A stretch of 21,551 nucleotides of DNA from Actinomycetes bacterium (GCA_023426865.1 JAEZBT010000436.1:1-21551); one strand, 5' to 3'; counted from the first letter of the stretch, positions 14,247 to 21,551 are shown. The notes: a model not told the origin generated them from the sequence alone. Made by a program: numbers and translations.

Positions 14247-15449
14247 GTGCGCATCGAGCTCAGGGAGACGGGAACCGCGGTCGAGGTTCGGCTGAGCACC
14301 GCTCACGGCCTGGCCCTTCGCGGGTCGGAGCTCGTCTCCGCTGTGCCGTCGACGACTCCGGGATGGTGGCTCGTCGGGCCCGCCAGCAAGGTCGGCGTCG
14401 CGCGAGTGGGGGACGTCGAGCTCTGGGTTGAGCCCAAGGTCTCGATCCGACGGCTGTTCTTCCTGCTCGGCTACGCGCGCGATGGGCGTGGATGGCGCGA
14501 GGAAGACCTGCATCTCCAGGAGGACGCAGACCTCCTCGTGGCCGTGGCGACCGCGTTCGCTCGCCAGGCCGAACGAGCGACCCAACAGGGCTTGATCCAG
14601 GGCTACCGGGTCGAGGAGACCGCGTCGGCGGTACTGCGGGGACGCGTCCGGACGGCTGAGCAGCTGAAGAAGCGCTTCGGCCTCGCCGTGCCGCTCGAGG
14701 TCCGCTACGACGAGTACGGCGTCGACATCGCGGAGAACCAGCTGCTGCGCGGAGCGGCCGAAGTGCTGCTTCGGCTCCGCGGTGTGGACGCCGTGACCCG
14801 CAGGTCACTGCTCCGGCTTGTGCGGGCCACGGTAGACGTCACGCCGATGCGCCGCGGGTTGCCGCTTCCTTCCTGGCAACCGTCGAGACTCAACGCCCGC
14901 TACCACCTCGCGCTTCGACTGGCCGAGCTCGTGCTCCAAGGAGCCTCGGTCGAGCAAGCCCCGGGGCCCTATGGCGTCAGCGGCTTCATGGTCGACATGG
15001 CGAAGCTCTTCGAGGACTTCCTCACCGTCGCACTGGGCGAAGCGCTCGTTCGTCGCGGTGGCGTGTGCAGACCTCAGGAGAAGTGGCGCCTGGACGAAGC
15101 CGACGCGATCGAGATGAAGCCCGATCTCGTCTGGTACGCCGCGGGTCAGAGCGGCCCCACGGCCGTCATCGACGCCAAGTACAAGGCCGAGAAGCCCAGC
15201 GGCTTCCCCAACGCCGACCTCTACCAGTTGCTCGCCTACTGTTCGGTGATGGGCCTGGACCGCGGGCACCTCGTCTATGCCAAGGGCAACGAGGTGGCGG
15301 TCAGCCACGACGTTCGACGCTCGGGTGTCCGCCTCGTGCAGCACACGCTCGACCTGGACCAGGAGCCAGCGGCCTTGCTGGAGCAGGTTGACGGGCTCGC
15401 CGAGAGAATCGCCGCGCCGGTCCTCCGGAGTGTCGGGGGCGCGCTGTAG
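14247..15449 (+). CDS. mcrC: McrC-type nuclease subunit of the McrBC system
   Basis: GTG 14247 starts three bases after the mcrB stop, so the pair is an operon. The protein is 400 aa, near the usual family length. An N-terminal beta-rich part (WWLVGPASKVGVARVGDVEL, WVEPKVSIRRLFFLLGYA) is typical of McrC. A long helical middle with RYDEYGVDIAENQLLRGA, another family hallmark, follows. The PD-(D/E)XK site comes next: MKPDLVW (D293) and AVIDAKYK (D309-x-K311). McrC has no specificity of its own; it cuts DNA when the McrB ring translocates into a second complex. Catalytic residues appear intact. The stop lies 4 bases from the convergent lipoprotein gene, with no room for a separate terminator. 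Confidence 0.92.
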   Translation: MRIELRETGTAVEVRLSTAHGLALRGSELVSAVPSTTPGWWLVGPASKVGVARVGDVELWVEPKVSIRRLFFLLGYARDGRGWREEDLHLQEDADLLVAVATAFARQAERATQQGLIQGYRVEETASAVLRGRVRTAEQLKKRFGLAVPLEVRYDEYGVDIAENQLLRGAAEVLLRLRGVDAVTRRSLLRLVRATVDVTPMRRGLPLPSWQPSRLNARYHLALRLAELVLQGASVEQAPGPYGVSGFMVDMAKLFEDFLTVALGEALVRRGGVCRPQEKWRLDEADAIEMKPDLVWYAAGQSGPTAVIDAKYKAEKPSGFPNADLYQLLAYCSVMGLDRGHLVYAKGNEVAVSHDVRRSGVRLVQHTLDLDQEPAALLEQVDGLAERIAAPVLRSVGGAL

Positions 15450-15453
15450 CGGG

Positions 15454-16656
15454 TCAGCAACCGATGTCGACGTACAGGGTCGACGTGAAGAAGCCGGGCT
15501 CCATGTCGTGTACGAGTCGACGCAGGTCGTCCCCTCCGTGGATCTCGATGATGGTGTTGTCGTTGAGGACCTCGCGGGCCTGTTCGACGCCCCACCCCGG
15601 CGTCGCGTACTCGGTCATCAACCCACACCGGCTCGGGTCCGGGTCGATCGGCCATTGCTTCCCGCTGAACGTGTAGGCCGGGAAGGCGAGCATGGAGACG
15701 TAGGCGTACGTGAGCTCGTCGACCGTCCACGTGTCCTCCTCGCCGAAGAACGCTCGAGGGAAGTACATGGCGTCGACGGACGTGTCCAGCATCGAGATGT
15801 GTTCGCCGTCTGGCATCGCCGCCGGGCCGGTCGGCACCTGTGGGACGCGCTCCCCAGGCTGGGCGCCCTGTTCCGGGCAGAACCGCTCCTCGGCCAGAGA
15901 CGTCGCGACGTCCATCACGGCGAGAATGGGCGGAGTGTTCACGCTCGTGAACTCGACGCCGAACTCCTGCGCCATCTGCGCGGCTTCAGACGCCGCCGCC
16001 TCGCGCCAGGCGGTGAGATCTTCCGGGGTATGCCGAGGCAGCCAGAGCGAGCACCACGCCATCGGGGTCGCCATGATGGCGTGCGCGATGGAATCGGCGG
16101 TCGTTGGGTCGGCTCGGCGCACCTCCAGGACATAGTCGGCAAGGTCTCGCCGGATCTTGTCCTGCCGTGGTTGGCCGTAGACGTCCTGTCCGCGATCGAC
16201 GGAGTACGCATCCGGCAAGCCGAACTCTGCGGGAGAGGCACGGTCGTCAGGCGCGCCTGCCGCCCCGGGAGCGGGCTCAGAGTCGGGTTGTGCGGCCAGG
16301 ACGTCGTCGATGACGTCGGCGTCTTTGGCGAGTGCTGCGAGTGTTTCGGGGTTGCCAAGGGGACCGACGAAGAGGGTGACTTCGTCCGCGGGGTCAAAGA
16401 GCGAACCTGGCGGCTCCCGCTGGCCGACCACGGCGAACTCGTCCCACGAGATCACCCACGTGGAGCTGATGGTGTTGTCCGCGTAGACGTGCTCAAATCC
16501 AGCCGCAGTCAGCATGTCCTCGGCGACGTCCAGGCGGTAGCCCGTGACGTCGGGGATGGCCAGCGGCGTCTCTGTCGCCGCGGGCAGGCACCCGCTGAGC
16601 AGGACGGCAGCACCCAGCGCAGTTGCCGCGGAGCGGCGGACGATGGTCGATGTCAC
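15454..16656 (-). CDS. Lipoprotein with N-terminal PASTA-like domain
   Basis: The GTG at 16656 is preferred because gaagg lies 8 bases upstream and it gives a compact signal peptide (MTSTIVRRSAATALGAAVL ending LSGC, lipidated Cys 23). The frame is open to a TTG at 16680. About 400 aa. Residues ~30-100 have PASTA features: IPDVTGYRLDVAEDMLTAAGF, and a VGQREPPGSLFDPADEVTLFV end. An acidic linker (AAQPDSEPAPGAAGAPDD) leads to a ~240-residue C-terminal domain with scattered Cys (MAWCSLWLP, EERFCPEQG, SRCGLMTEY, VDIGC) that I do not recognise. PASTA domains bind peptidoglycan or muropeptides, so it probably sits on the outer face of the membrane. No partner gene is apparent; it is convergent with mcrC. 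Confidence 0.82.
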   Translation of the reverse strand: MTSTIVRRSAATALGAAVLLSGCLPAATETPLAIPDVTGYRLDVAEDMLTAAGFEHVYADNTISSTWVISWDEFAVVGQREPPGSLFDPADEVTLFVGPLGNPETLAALAKDADVIDDVLAAQPDSEPAPGAAGAPDDRASPAEFGLPDAYSVDRGQDVYGQPRQDKIRRDLADYVLEVRRADPTTADSIAHAIMATPMAWCSLWLPRHTPEDLTAWREAAASEAAQMAQEFGVEFTSVNTPPILAVMDVATSLAEERFCPEQGAQPGERVPQVPTGPAAMPDGEHISMLDTSVDAMYFPRAFFGEEDTWTVDELTYAYVSMLAFPAYTFSGKQWPIDPDPSRCGLMTEYATPGWGVEQAREVLNDNTIIEIHGGDDLRRLVHDMEPGFFTSTLYVDIGC

Positions 16657-16847
16657 CGCGGGCCTTCGTGCAGAGGTCAAGGGTTCGGAGCGACGCTACC
16701 GGCCCGCGCTGGGTGGCTAGGCGGTGAGCCCACGTCGGCCCGGGCGGGCATTCAAGCTGAGAGTCGACTAGGTGCACCAGGAGCTGCGCCAGCAGTTCAC
16801 GCTCGAGCGCCTGGCTGCCCACTTCCAGCTCCACGACTAGGGGGCCA
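16657..16847. other. Intergenic stretch with one short coding-like tail
   Basis: The only notable item is a 22-codon plus-strand segment from GTG 16772 to TAG 16840 (ELRQQFTLERLAAHFQLHD). It looks like the end of a lost gene, but a stop lies immediately upstream of the GTG and no family is recognisable. No terminator or promoter is convincing. Confidence 0.25.
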
Positions 16848-17052
16848 TCAGGCGTCAGCGGAGGGGGCCCAGCCGGGGACGTCCTTGCCCATGCGGGTGA
16901 GGATCTCCGCGAGCTTGCGGTACGCGTTGGCGTGATAGCGCTTCGACCCGGGCGTCCGGGTCGTCGCTGGTGATGTGGATGTGACCGTCGTCCGCCGCCC
17001 AGATGTCCACGGTGAGCCGAACGGACTTCACATGATCCTTCGTCGTGGCCAT
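16848..17052 (-). pseudogene. Frameshifted small conserved hypothetical gene
   Basis: ATG 17052 begins MATTKDHVKSVRLTVDIWA, then ADDGHIHITSDDPDARV. After about residue 38 the frame continues into low-complexity sequence. In the alternative frame the DNA encodes KRYHANAYRKLAEILTRMG and KDVPGWAPSADA, and stops at 16848. The two parts join as one sensible ~67-residue protein if one base near 16945 (gtcgaag) is removed. It therefore looks like a single-base insertion in a small cytoplasmic protein, or a sequencing error. The halves resemble short actinobacterial hypotheticals; function unknown. It is divergent from the PD-(D/E)XK gene at 17268. Confidence 0.65.
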
Positions 17053-17253
17053 GCCGTCCTCCTCGCTCGGGAACGGCAAGCATGACCGTCGGGCTCGACG
17101 CCTCGCCAGAGATCGACCCGCCTTCGTTCGACGAGCCCTGCCCGCCGACGCCGGGAGTCGCATCGCTCGTGCGCGCGCCCCGGGCTTCGCCATCAGCGCA
17201 CACCTCCGGGGAATCCGCGACGGCGACCGAGCACGGCAGCACCCGCGCGTCGC

Positions 17254-17259
17254 TAGCGT
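17254..17259 (+). promoter_or_regulatory. -10 box of a probable leaderless promoter
   Basis: TAGCGT ends eight bases before the GTG at 17268, leaving no room for a Shine-Dalgarno sequence. Transcription would start at or very near the start codon, as is common in actinomycetes. Confidence 0.55.
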
Positions 17260-17267
17260 GCTGCCCT

Positions 17268-18365
17268 GTGAAGTCACTGGCGCGGATGCTGGCGGACGAG
17301 AACACGACGAGCGACATCGTGACGCTCCTGGTCGAGCTCGATCCCCTCCCGCTACGAGCCCTCCTCAGTCTCGAGACGTCCGATGTGGTGATCGAGCGCG
17401 AAACCCCGGCGGGCGGGCGCCGACGGCTCGACCTCGTGGTCCGCCGCAGCCGTGACAGGCACCCCCTTGCCGTGGTCGAGGTCAAGTGCGCCTCCGACCT
17501 GCACGGAGACCAGCTCGAGGAGTACGACGCCTGGGTCGACTCGCAGCAGCCCGTCCCCTCCCGCTGGTACTGGACGGTGGACGGCGAGCATGCCCGGGAG
17601 GCGTGGCAGCCGATGCGGCTCGCCGACGTCTTCCAGGGGTGGACCTCGAGCAGCGACCCGCATGCGGCCTGGCTCGCTCGTGAGGCGTCGTCGCTCCTCA
17701 CCGCCTGGGACGCGGAGGCGGACGGTGTGATCGGCGACGCGCAGGGTCATTACGTGCCCGACATCGTCGCCCGCCGCGCGGCACGGGAGATCCACGCCCA
17801 GCTCGCGGCCCTGGGCGACGAGAGCGAGGCACAGGCGTTTCGCACCAATGCCGGTCAACCGATGGTGATGGCCTGGCGGCACGACCCGCGCGCGGAGGCC
17901 GGCGTGTGGCTCGGCGTCGACATCCGTTCGCAGTGCCGTGGCGATCCCCGGAGACCATGGCTCTTCCGGCCGTGCATCGACGTCGTGGAGTCGGACCTCA
18001 GCGCCACCGAGGCACGGCTCCGCGCCCACGACCACGCCGTCGCACTCCTCGACCACCTCAGCGGGAGCGCCCTGACGTCGTGGCTGTCCGCCGCGGGACG
18101 CGAGGATCTCGCCGGCTTGCTGACGCCCTCGGACGCCGACGGGTTCCGCCACCGGCCCGACCGCCCCGTCCTCGCGGCGTGGCGGGCGCAGCTGGAAGCC
18201 GGCTCCCCGCCCGGCCGGCACCACCCCGTCTTCTTCCACGACCGCGGGACCCGCCTCGCCACCCAGTTCACGGTCGACGTCACCCGGGCCTCGCGGCAGG
18301 ACCTTCAGGACCTCTGCCTCCTGGTCCTGGAGCACCTCGTCACGGCGGACCTGCAGCGCGCCTGA
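17268..18365 (+). CDS. PD-(D/E)XK nuclease superfamily protein (PDDEXK_4-like)
   Basis: The GTG at 17268 fits a leaderless transcript (TAGCGT eight bases upstream). The frame is open further upstream, but that part is low-complexity and unlike the rest. The 365-aa protein begins KSLARMLADENTTSDIVTLL. The nuclease core is RRRLDLVVRRSRDRHPLAV followed by VEVKCASDLHGDQLEEYDAW (D55, E71-x-K73, then a conserved Q near QLEEY). This is the pattern of the PDDEXK_4 family of stand-alone proteins. The C-terminal two-thirds is helical with no other recognised domain; WLSAAGREDLAGLLTP and VLAAWRAQLEAG lie in it. Probably cytoplasmic. It may belong to the defence cluster with McrBC, but it could be a housekeeping orphan. 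Confidence 0.75.
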   Translation: MKSLARMLADENTTSDIVTLLVELDPLPLRALLSLETSDVVIERETPAGGRRRLDLVVRRSRDRHPLAVVEVKCASDLHGDQLEEYDAWVDSQQPVPSRWYWTVDGEHAREAWQPMRLADVFQGWTSSSDPHAAWLAREASSLLTAWDAEADGVIGDAQGHYVPDIVARRAAREIHAQLAALGDESEAQAFRTNAGQPMVMAWRHDPRAEAGVWLGVDIRSQCRGDPRRPWLFRPCIDVVESDLSATEARLRAHDHAVALLDHLSGSALTSWLSAAGREDLAGLLTPSDADGFRHRPDRPVLAAWRAQLEAGSPPGRHHPVFFHDRGTRLATQFTVDVTRASRQDLQDLCLLVLEHLVTADLQRA

Positions 18366-18504
18366 GCGACCCACCCGCCGCAGGAGCACAGGGCGCGTCA
18401 GCCTTTCACGTCCCCGAACACCGCCCTCGCGAGCTCCTTTGTCCGCCCGAGCAGTCGCACGACATCGGCGCGCGAATCCCCCACGACCGCCATCGCCCCC
18501 TGGC

Positions 18505-18510
18505 TAGAGT
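18505..18510 (+). promoter_or_regulatory. -10 box of the second calpain cassette, probable leaderless start
   Basis: TAGAGT is followed by 7 bases and then ATG 18518. No Shine-Dalgarno sequence fits between. This would drive the four overlapping genes 18518-20982. Confidence 0.55.
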
Positions 18511-18517
18511 CCCGCCC

Positions 18518-18856
18518 ATGGGGGGCACCACCGTCACGCTCGACTACGGCGAGCTGCGCGCGGCCGTCACCGTGCTGCGGGACAGCGTCGACGACCTCAC
18601 GACGGCAGGACGCCGCCTCGACGGGGTCCCGACGTCGGGCGCCGTGTACGCGCACGCCGGGCTCACGACGGCCGTCACGCGGGTCGTCTCCGCACTCCGC
18701 GACCGCAACGCCGCCCTGGTCGCCACGACCGGGACCATCGCCGACGGCGTCGAGTTCGCCGTGGAGGCCTTCCAGGCCGCCGACCAGGCGGAGGCCGAGA
18801 GCCTGGCCCGGCACGCCGCGGGCCTGGGCACCGGCAACGCCCCGAGGCCCGTGTGA
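18518..18856 (+). CDS. Small ESX-like helical protein, first gene of the calpain cassette
   Basis: ATG 18518 follows TAGAGT by seven bases, favouring a leaderless start. The 112-aa, almost fully helical protein has LDYGELRAAVTVLRDSVDDL, then ALVATTGTIADGVEFAVEAFQAAD. It resembles the 108-aa protein at 5299 in opening (LDYGELRAA against VDYAELRAA), length and C-terminal acidic helix; here the export-like signature is F-x-x-x-D (FQAAD) rather than Y-x-x-x-D. The stop overlaps the next GTG (GTGA). It probably pairs with the WXG-like N-terminus of the calpain effector for export. Role is inferred from family and operon. Confidence 0.75.
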   Translation: MGGTTVTLDYGELRAAVTVLRDSVDDLTTAGRRLDGVPTSGAVYAHAGLTTAVTRVVSALRDRNAALVATTGTIADGVEFAVEAFQAADQAEAESLARHAAGLGTGNAPRPV

Positions 18857-20067
18857 GCGCCCTGCAGGGCCAGCTCGGCGCGATCTCCGCGGCCGGGAGC
18901 ACGCTGGGCATCGCCTTCTCCACGATGTACCCGGCCGCCGACGCGATCGAGAAGGTCGACGCGCCGTCCTGGCAGGGATGGGCGGCGGACGCGTTCCGCG
19001 AGGCCCGTTCCCGGACGGGCGCCGAGGCGCGAGCGCACGCCGTCGACGTCGGGACGATCGGCGACATCCTGAAGGACCACGCGGCCCGGGTCGGCGCCGT
19101 CGTCGAGGACGCGGACCGCGCCCGCCAGCGCCTGCGTGAGGCATGGGACCGCCTCGCCGCGTTCCCCCCGGACCTCGGGGCGCTCGACGACGTCATCGAC
19201 CAGCACCAGGCACTGTCGGCCGCGCGCCGCCGGGCCGACTCCGAGGCCGAGATCACCGCGGCGAAGCTCTACGCGGTCATCGTGTGGGACACCACGAGCC
19301 TGCCGGGGCTGACCTGGCCGCCCGAGGGATGGCCGGAGGCGGGCTCGCTGACCGGCGTCCGCCTCGGGCCTCGCCTGCGCAGCGGGTCGGCGTTCGACCC
19401 GCTCGTCGTCTCCCAGGGGAACATCGGCGACTGCTACCTGATCGCGACGCTCATGGCGCTCATGCAGGACGACGACGGCGACCAGCTCCTGCGCGACGGC
19501 CTGCGGTGGGACCCCGATCGCGACGGCTGGTGGGTGACGCTGTACGAGGACGGCCGGCCGATCCAGTACTTCGTCGACCGCGGCCACACGTACGGGGCGA
19601 CCGAGGACGGCGGTCCGGGCGTCGTCTCGATCTACGAGGCGGCGCTGGGGCAGCACCTCGAGTACGCGGACCTGACCGACGGCGGGTGGCCGGAGGACAT
19701 GGTTGCGCTGCTGACCGGCAAGGACGCCCCGGTCTTCAACCACGACGCCGGCGGCGGCGGCTCGTGGGACACCGACGAGCTGCGGTCCGAGCTCGACGGG
19801 GGCGCCCAGCTCGCGGCGTCGACCGTCGAGATCCCGGCCGGCCAGCACATCACGGTGCAGCGTCCGGGCAGCGACCAGCCCGTCGACGTGGAGATCCTCG
19901 GGCCCCACGTCTACACGGTCGTCTCGGTCGAGCCGAACGGCGACGTCTGGATGCTCAACCCGCACGGGCCGAACAACAACGCCGACGGCGGCGGGCCGAT
20001 CCTCGTCTCGGCCGCGGACTTCGACCGGTGGTTCCACCGGGTCTCGAGCACGGGGGTGCTGGAGTGA
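18853..20067 (+). CDS. WXG-like effector with C-terminal calpain-family cysteine protease domain (complete copy)
   Basis: GTG 18853 overlaps the previous stop; 404 aa. The N-terminal ~140 residues are a WXG100-like helical hairpin (DAPSWQGWAADAFREARSR) followed by another long helical pair. A Pro/Gly linker (LTWPPEGWPEAG) leads to the protease, at about residue 180: VVSQGNIGDCYLIATLMAL (Cys 194, oxyanion Gln just before), GPHVYTVVSVEPNGDVW (His 352) and MLNPHGPNNNADGGG (Asn 369). The Cys-His-Asn set and spacing fit calpain-like clan CA proteases. The blocks TLYEDGRP, YFVDRGHTYG and YEAALGQHLEYADL align with the copy at 2-1051. It overlaps the small partner gene by GTGA. An effector cutting a protein in target cells is the best guess; the substrate is unknown. 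Confidence 0.87.
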   Translation: MSALQGQLGAISAAGSTLGIAFSTMYPAADAIEKVDAPSWQGWAADAFREARSRTGAEARAHAVDVGTIGDILKDHAARVGAVVEDADRARQRLREAWDRLAAFPPDLGALDDVIDQHQALSAARRRADSEAEITAAKLYAVIVWDTTSLPGLTWPPEGWPEAGSLTGVRLGPRLRSGSAFDPLVVSQGNIGDCYLIATLMALMQDDDGDQLLRDGLRWDPDRDGWWVTLYEDGRPIQYFVDRGHTYGATEDGGPGVVSIYEAALGQHLEYADLTDGGWPEDMVALLTGKDAPVFNHDAGGGGSWDTDELRSELDGGAQLAASTVEIPAGQHITVQRPGSDQPVDVEILGPHVYTVVSVEPNGDVWMLNPHGPNNNADGGGPILVSAADFDRWFHRVSSTGVLE

Positions 20068-20324
20068 GCGCGCGGTTCACGGTCGACGTCGGCGCCCAGT
20101 ACGTCGACGGGCAGGTGCGTCTCGCCGTACGCGCGGCCGGGCAGGACGCCGACGGCCCCTACGCCGACGTCGCCGTCGGCCCCTTCCCCGCCACCATCGT
20201 GCGCCTCCGCGTCGGCACGCCCGTCGACCTCGGACACGGCCGCGCCCTGCGCCTGGGGGGCCTCTCGCCGGCAGGCGTGCGACCCGCCGTCGCACTCGAG
20301 GTGACGCAGGCCGATGAGCGCTGA
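20064..20324 (+). CDS. Small beta-rich partner of the calpain effector (copy 2)
   Basis: The protein is 86 aa; GTG 20064 lies in the stop of the protease gene. It is a paralogue of the 89-aa protein at 1048-1317, sharing a core VAVGPF, VGTPVDLGHGRALRL, VALEV. No signal peptide is visible, so it would act inside the producer, as expected of an immunity protein, a protease inhibitor or an effector chaperone. Its last 11 bases overlap the lipoprotein start at 20314. Pairing one such gene with each calpain effector in the window is the main support for a functional link. Confidence 0.75.
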   Translation: MSARFTVDVGAQYVDGQVRLAVRAAGQDADGPYADVAVGPFPATIVRLRVGTPVDLGHGRALRLGGLSPAGVRPAVALEVTQADER

Positions 20325-20982
20325 GCCACGCCGCCGGGCGATCGTCGCCGCGCTCACCGTGGGCGCTGCCGTCGCCCTCCTCGCCGGCTGCACCTCGGAC
20401 GACGGAGCCGACCCGGCACCGACGACGTCGACCCCCGCCACCACGACCCCGTCCGGCCCCGCGTTCGACGACGCCGCGCCCGCCATCGACCTCCTGCTCC
20501 CGAGCCAGGAACCGGTCGTGCTGAACGACGTCGAGCTCGTCGCGGCCGTCAGCAGCCACGCCGACGAGGGGCGCCTCGGCGTCACCACCGACGACGGGTT
20601 CGACGCCAGCGAGACCCTCCGGCCGGGGGAGACGATCGAGGTCCCGGGCTGGGGCGTCGTCGGGATCGTCGCGGTCGAGCGCCTCGGGGACGGCGGGGGA
20701 GACGCCGGCGACGACGGCCCCGCCGTGCCGAACCCCGCCGGCACCGTCCACGTGCGCGCCCAGCTCCCCGGCCCGTACACGATCACCGGGCGCAGCCTCC
20801 CGGACGCGCTGCTCGTCGAGCCGACCGCCGACGGCGCCACGGTCACCCTCGGCCAGGACGACCCCGTCCTGCTCACCGAAGCCAGGGCCACCCGCGACCT
20901 CGAGTGGGGCAGCGTGCACCTGGTGCCGACGGACGCGGGTGCGGAGCAGCCGTGGCGCGTGGAGGTCCGGGTCGCCGGCTGA
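20314..20982 (+). CDS. Lipoprotein of the calpain cassette
   Basis: ATG 20314 lies 11 bases inside the previous gene. The 222-aa protein has a signal peptide (RRRAIVAALTVGAAVALLA) ending in the lipobox LAGC (Cys 27) and a Thr/Pro-rich tether (PTTSTPATTTPSGP). The mature part contains LGVTTDDGFDASETLRPG then ETIEVPGWGVVGIVAVERL. This repeats the motif order of the small partner proteins (V-x-G, L-x-x-G-E-x-x-x-x-P-x-x-G, then strand). So it may carry a surface version of the same fold, with a second beta-rich half after a Gly/Asp linker (GDGGGDAGDDG). It is probably anchored outside the membrane. A surface immunity or receptor role is inference. The calpain cassette at the window start has no such gene after it. 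Confidence 0.82.
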   Translation: MSAEPRRRAIVAALTVGAAVALLAGCTSDDGADPAPTTSTPATTTPSGPAFDDAAPAIDLLLPSQEPVVLNDVELVAAVSSHADEGRLGVTTDDGFDASETLRPGETIEVPGWGVVGIVAVERLGDGGGDAGDDGPAVPNPAGTVHVRAQLPGPYTITGRSLPDALLVEPTADGATVTLGQDDPVLLTEARATRDLEWGSVHLVPTDAGAEQPWRVEVRVAG

Positions 20983-21028
20983 ACCACCCACCCCGATCAG
21001 TCCGCTGCCTCCGCCGGGTCCACCTCCC

Positions 21029-21551
21029 ATGGCCTCACTGATCTACCTCACGAACGTCTCCCTCGACGGCTACATCGAGGACGCCTCGGGCAGCTTCGAC
21101 TGGAGCGTCCCCGACGCCGAGCTCCACCAGTTCTTCAACGACCTCGCCCGCCCGATCGGCACGTTCCTCTACGGCCGCCGCCTCTACGAGACGATGGCCG
21201 TCTGGGAGACCGACCCCGGGTTCGCCGCCGACGACCCGGTCACCGCCGAGTTCGCCGCCATCTGGCAGGCTGCCGACAAGGTCGTCTGGTCCACCACCCT
21301 CGACGCGCCGCGCACCACCCGCACCCGCCTCGAGCGCACCTTCGACCCGGCCGCCGTCCTCGACCTCAAGGCCGCCGCGACCCGCGACCTCGCCGTCGGC
21401 GGCGCCGCCCTCGCCGGCCAGGCGCTGGCCGCGGGCCTCGTCGACGAGGTCCAGCTGGTCGTCCACCCGGTCGTCGTCGGCGGGGGGAAGCCCGCCCAGC
21501 CCGACCCCCTCCGCCCCGACCGCACCCTCCGCGACCCCCCCCGCATCCCCC
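21029..21551 (+). CDS. Dihydrofolate reductase-family (RibD C-terminal domain) protein, 3' end outside window
   Basis: The ATG at 21029 has a weak upstream site (ccacctccc on this strand, no clear SD), so a short or atypical leader is likely. The frame is open to the window edge (174 complete codons). The opening LIYLTNVSLDGYIEDASGSFDW, then FLYGRRLYETMAVWET, DLAVGGAALAGQALAAGLVD and EVQLVVHPVVVGGGKP, are the standard blocks of the RibD C-terminal/DHFR-fold family. These small cytoplasmic NADPH-binding proteins are often of unknown substrate in actinomycetes. Only the last few residues are missing. It appears unrelated to the calpain cassette and may mark the edge of the island. Confidence 0.88.
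   Translation, partial: MASLIYLTNVSLDGYIEDASGSFDWSVPDAELHQFFNDLARPIGTFLYGRRLYETMAVWETDPGFAADDPVTAEFAAIWQAADKVVWSTTLDAPRTTRTRLERTFDPAAVLDLKAAATRDLAVGGAALAGQALAAGLVDEVQLVVHPVVVGGGKPAQPDPLRPDRTLRDPPRIP

Noticed and set aside
13452..14585. Minus-strand open frame opposite mcrB/mcrC
   Set aside because: Antisense shadow of well-identified genes.
18398..18493. 31-codon minus-strand frame (MAVVGDSRADVVRLLGRTK and on)
   Set aside because: Coding-like, but no ribosome-binding site or recognisable family, and it lies in the 18366-18517 gap just ahead of the 18518 promoter; possibly a relic.
1..21551. CRISPR arrays, tRNA or rRNA genes, insertion sequences, prophage genes
   Set aside because: No regular spacer array, cloverleaf with conserved arms, transposase or phage structural gene was seen; the only phased array (4019-4110) has no spacers.

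Overview
The window is very GC-rich (roughly 70% or more by eye). It has GTG/TTG starts, tight ATGA/GTGA overlaps and TANNNT -10 boxes a few bases from start codons, together with ESX/WXG-type small helical proteins, DUF4190, lipobox proteins and a PASTA-like lipoprotein. This points to an actinomycete, plausibly a Micrococcales member of the Cellulomonas/Promicromonospora kind; that placement is inference. No rRNA, tRNA, CRISPR array or intact transposase was seen.

Layout. (1) 2-1317: the 3' part of a WXG-like calpain-family cysteine protease effector and a translationally coupled 89-aa partner. (2) 1318-4110: a small hypothetical gene, a stand-alone OLD-type TOPRIM protein (minus), and an AAA_14/DUF4143 ATPase (minus) whose leader carries a 23-bp-period repeat array. 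(3) 4151-5026: a DUF4190 membrane protein (minus), then a flavodoxin-like 5' relic. (4) 5299-8027: an ESX-like small protein, a 449-aa polymorphic toxin with a PD-(D/E)XK nuclease tip, its overlapping presumed immunity gene, an internally deleted immunity relic, and a second immunity paralogue. (5) 8228-11097: two nuclease-like genes (PD-(D/E)XK-like and HNH), then back-to-back 3' fragments of a UvrD-type helicase (minus) and an unknown helical protein (plus) joined at about 10491. (6) 11075-15449: a TacA/TacT-type toxin-antitoxin pair (minus) divergent from a two-gene McrBC system whose McrB carries an alkyltransferase-like DNA-binding module. (7) 15454-18365: a PASTA-like lipoprotein (minus), a frameshifted small gene (minus) and a PD-(D/E)XK protein. 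(8) 18518-20982: a complete second calpain cassette in four overlapping genes (ESX-like protein, calpain effector, small partner, lipoprotein). (9) 21029 to the edge: a RibD/DHFR-fold reductase.

How it fits together. The window reads as a conflict island. Three contact- or secretion-type effector cassettes (two calpain proteases, one nuclease) bracket anti-phage genes (McrBC, TOPRIM, HNH, PD-(D/E)XK, TacAT). The intergenic spaces are littered with gene ends and relics (immunity, TOPRIM 3' end, UvrD, flavodoxin, a septum-formation-like tail), so the region turns over quickly. The most novel candidate is the calpain cassette: catalytic residues look intact in both copies, and each is coupled to a small beta-rich partner whose motif recurs in the downstream lipoprotein. 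This suggests a protease effector with dedicated cytoplasmic and surface partners.
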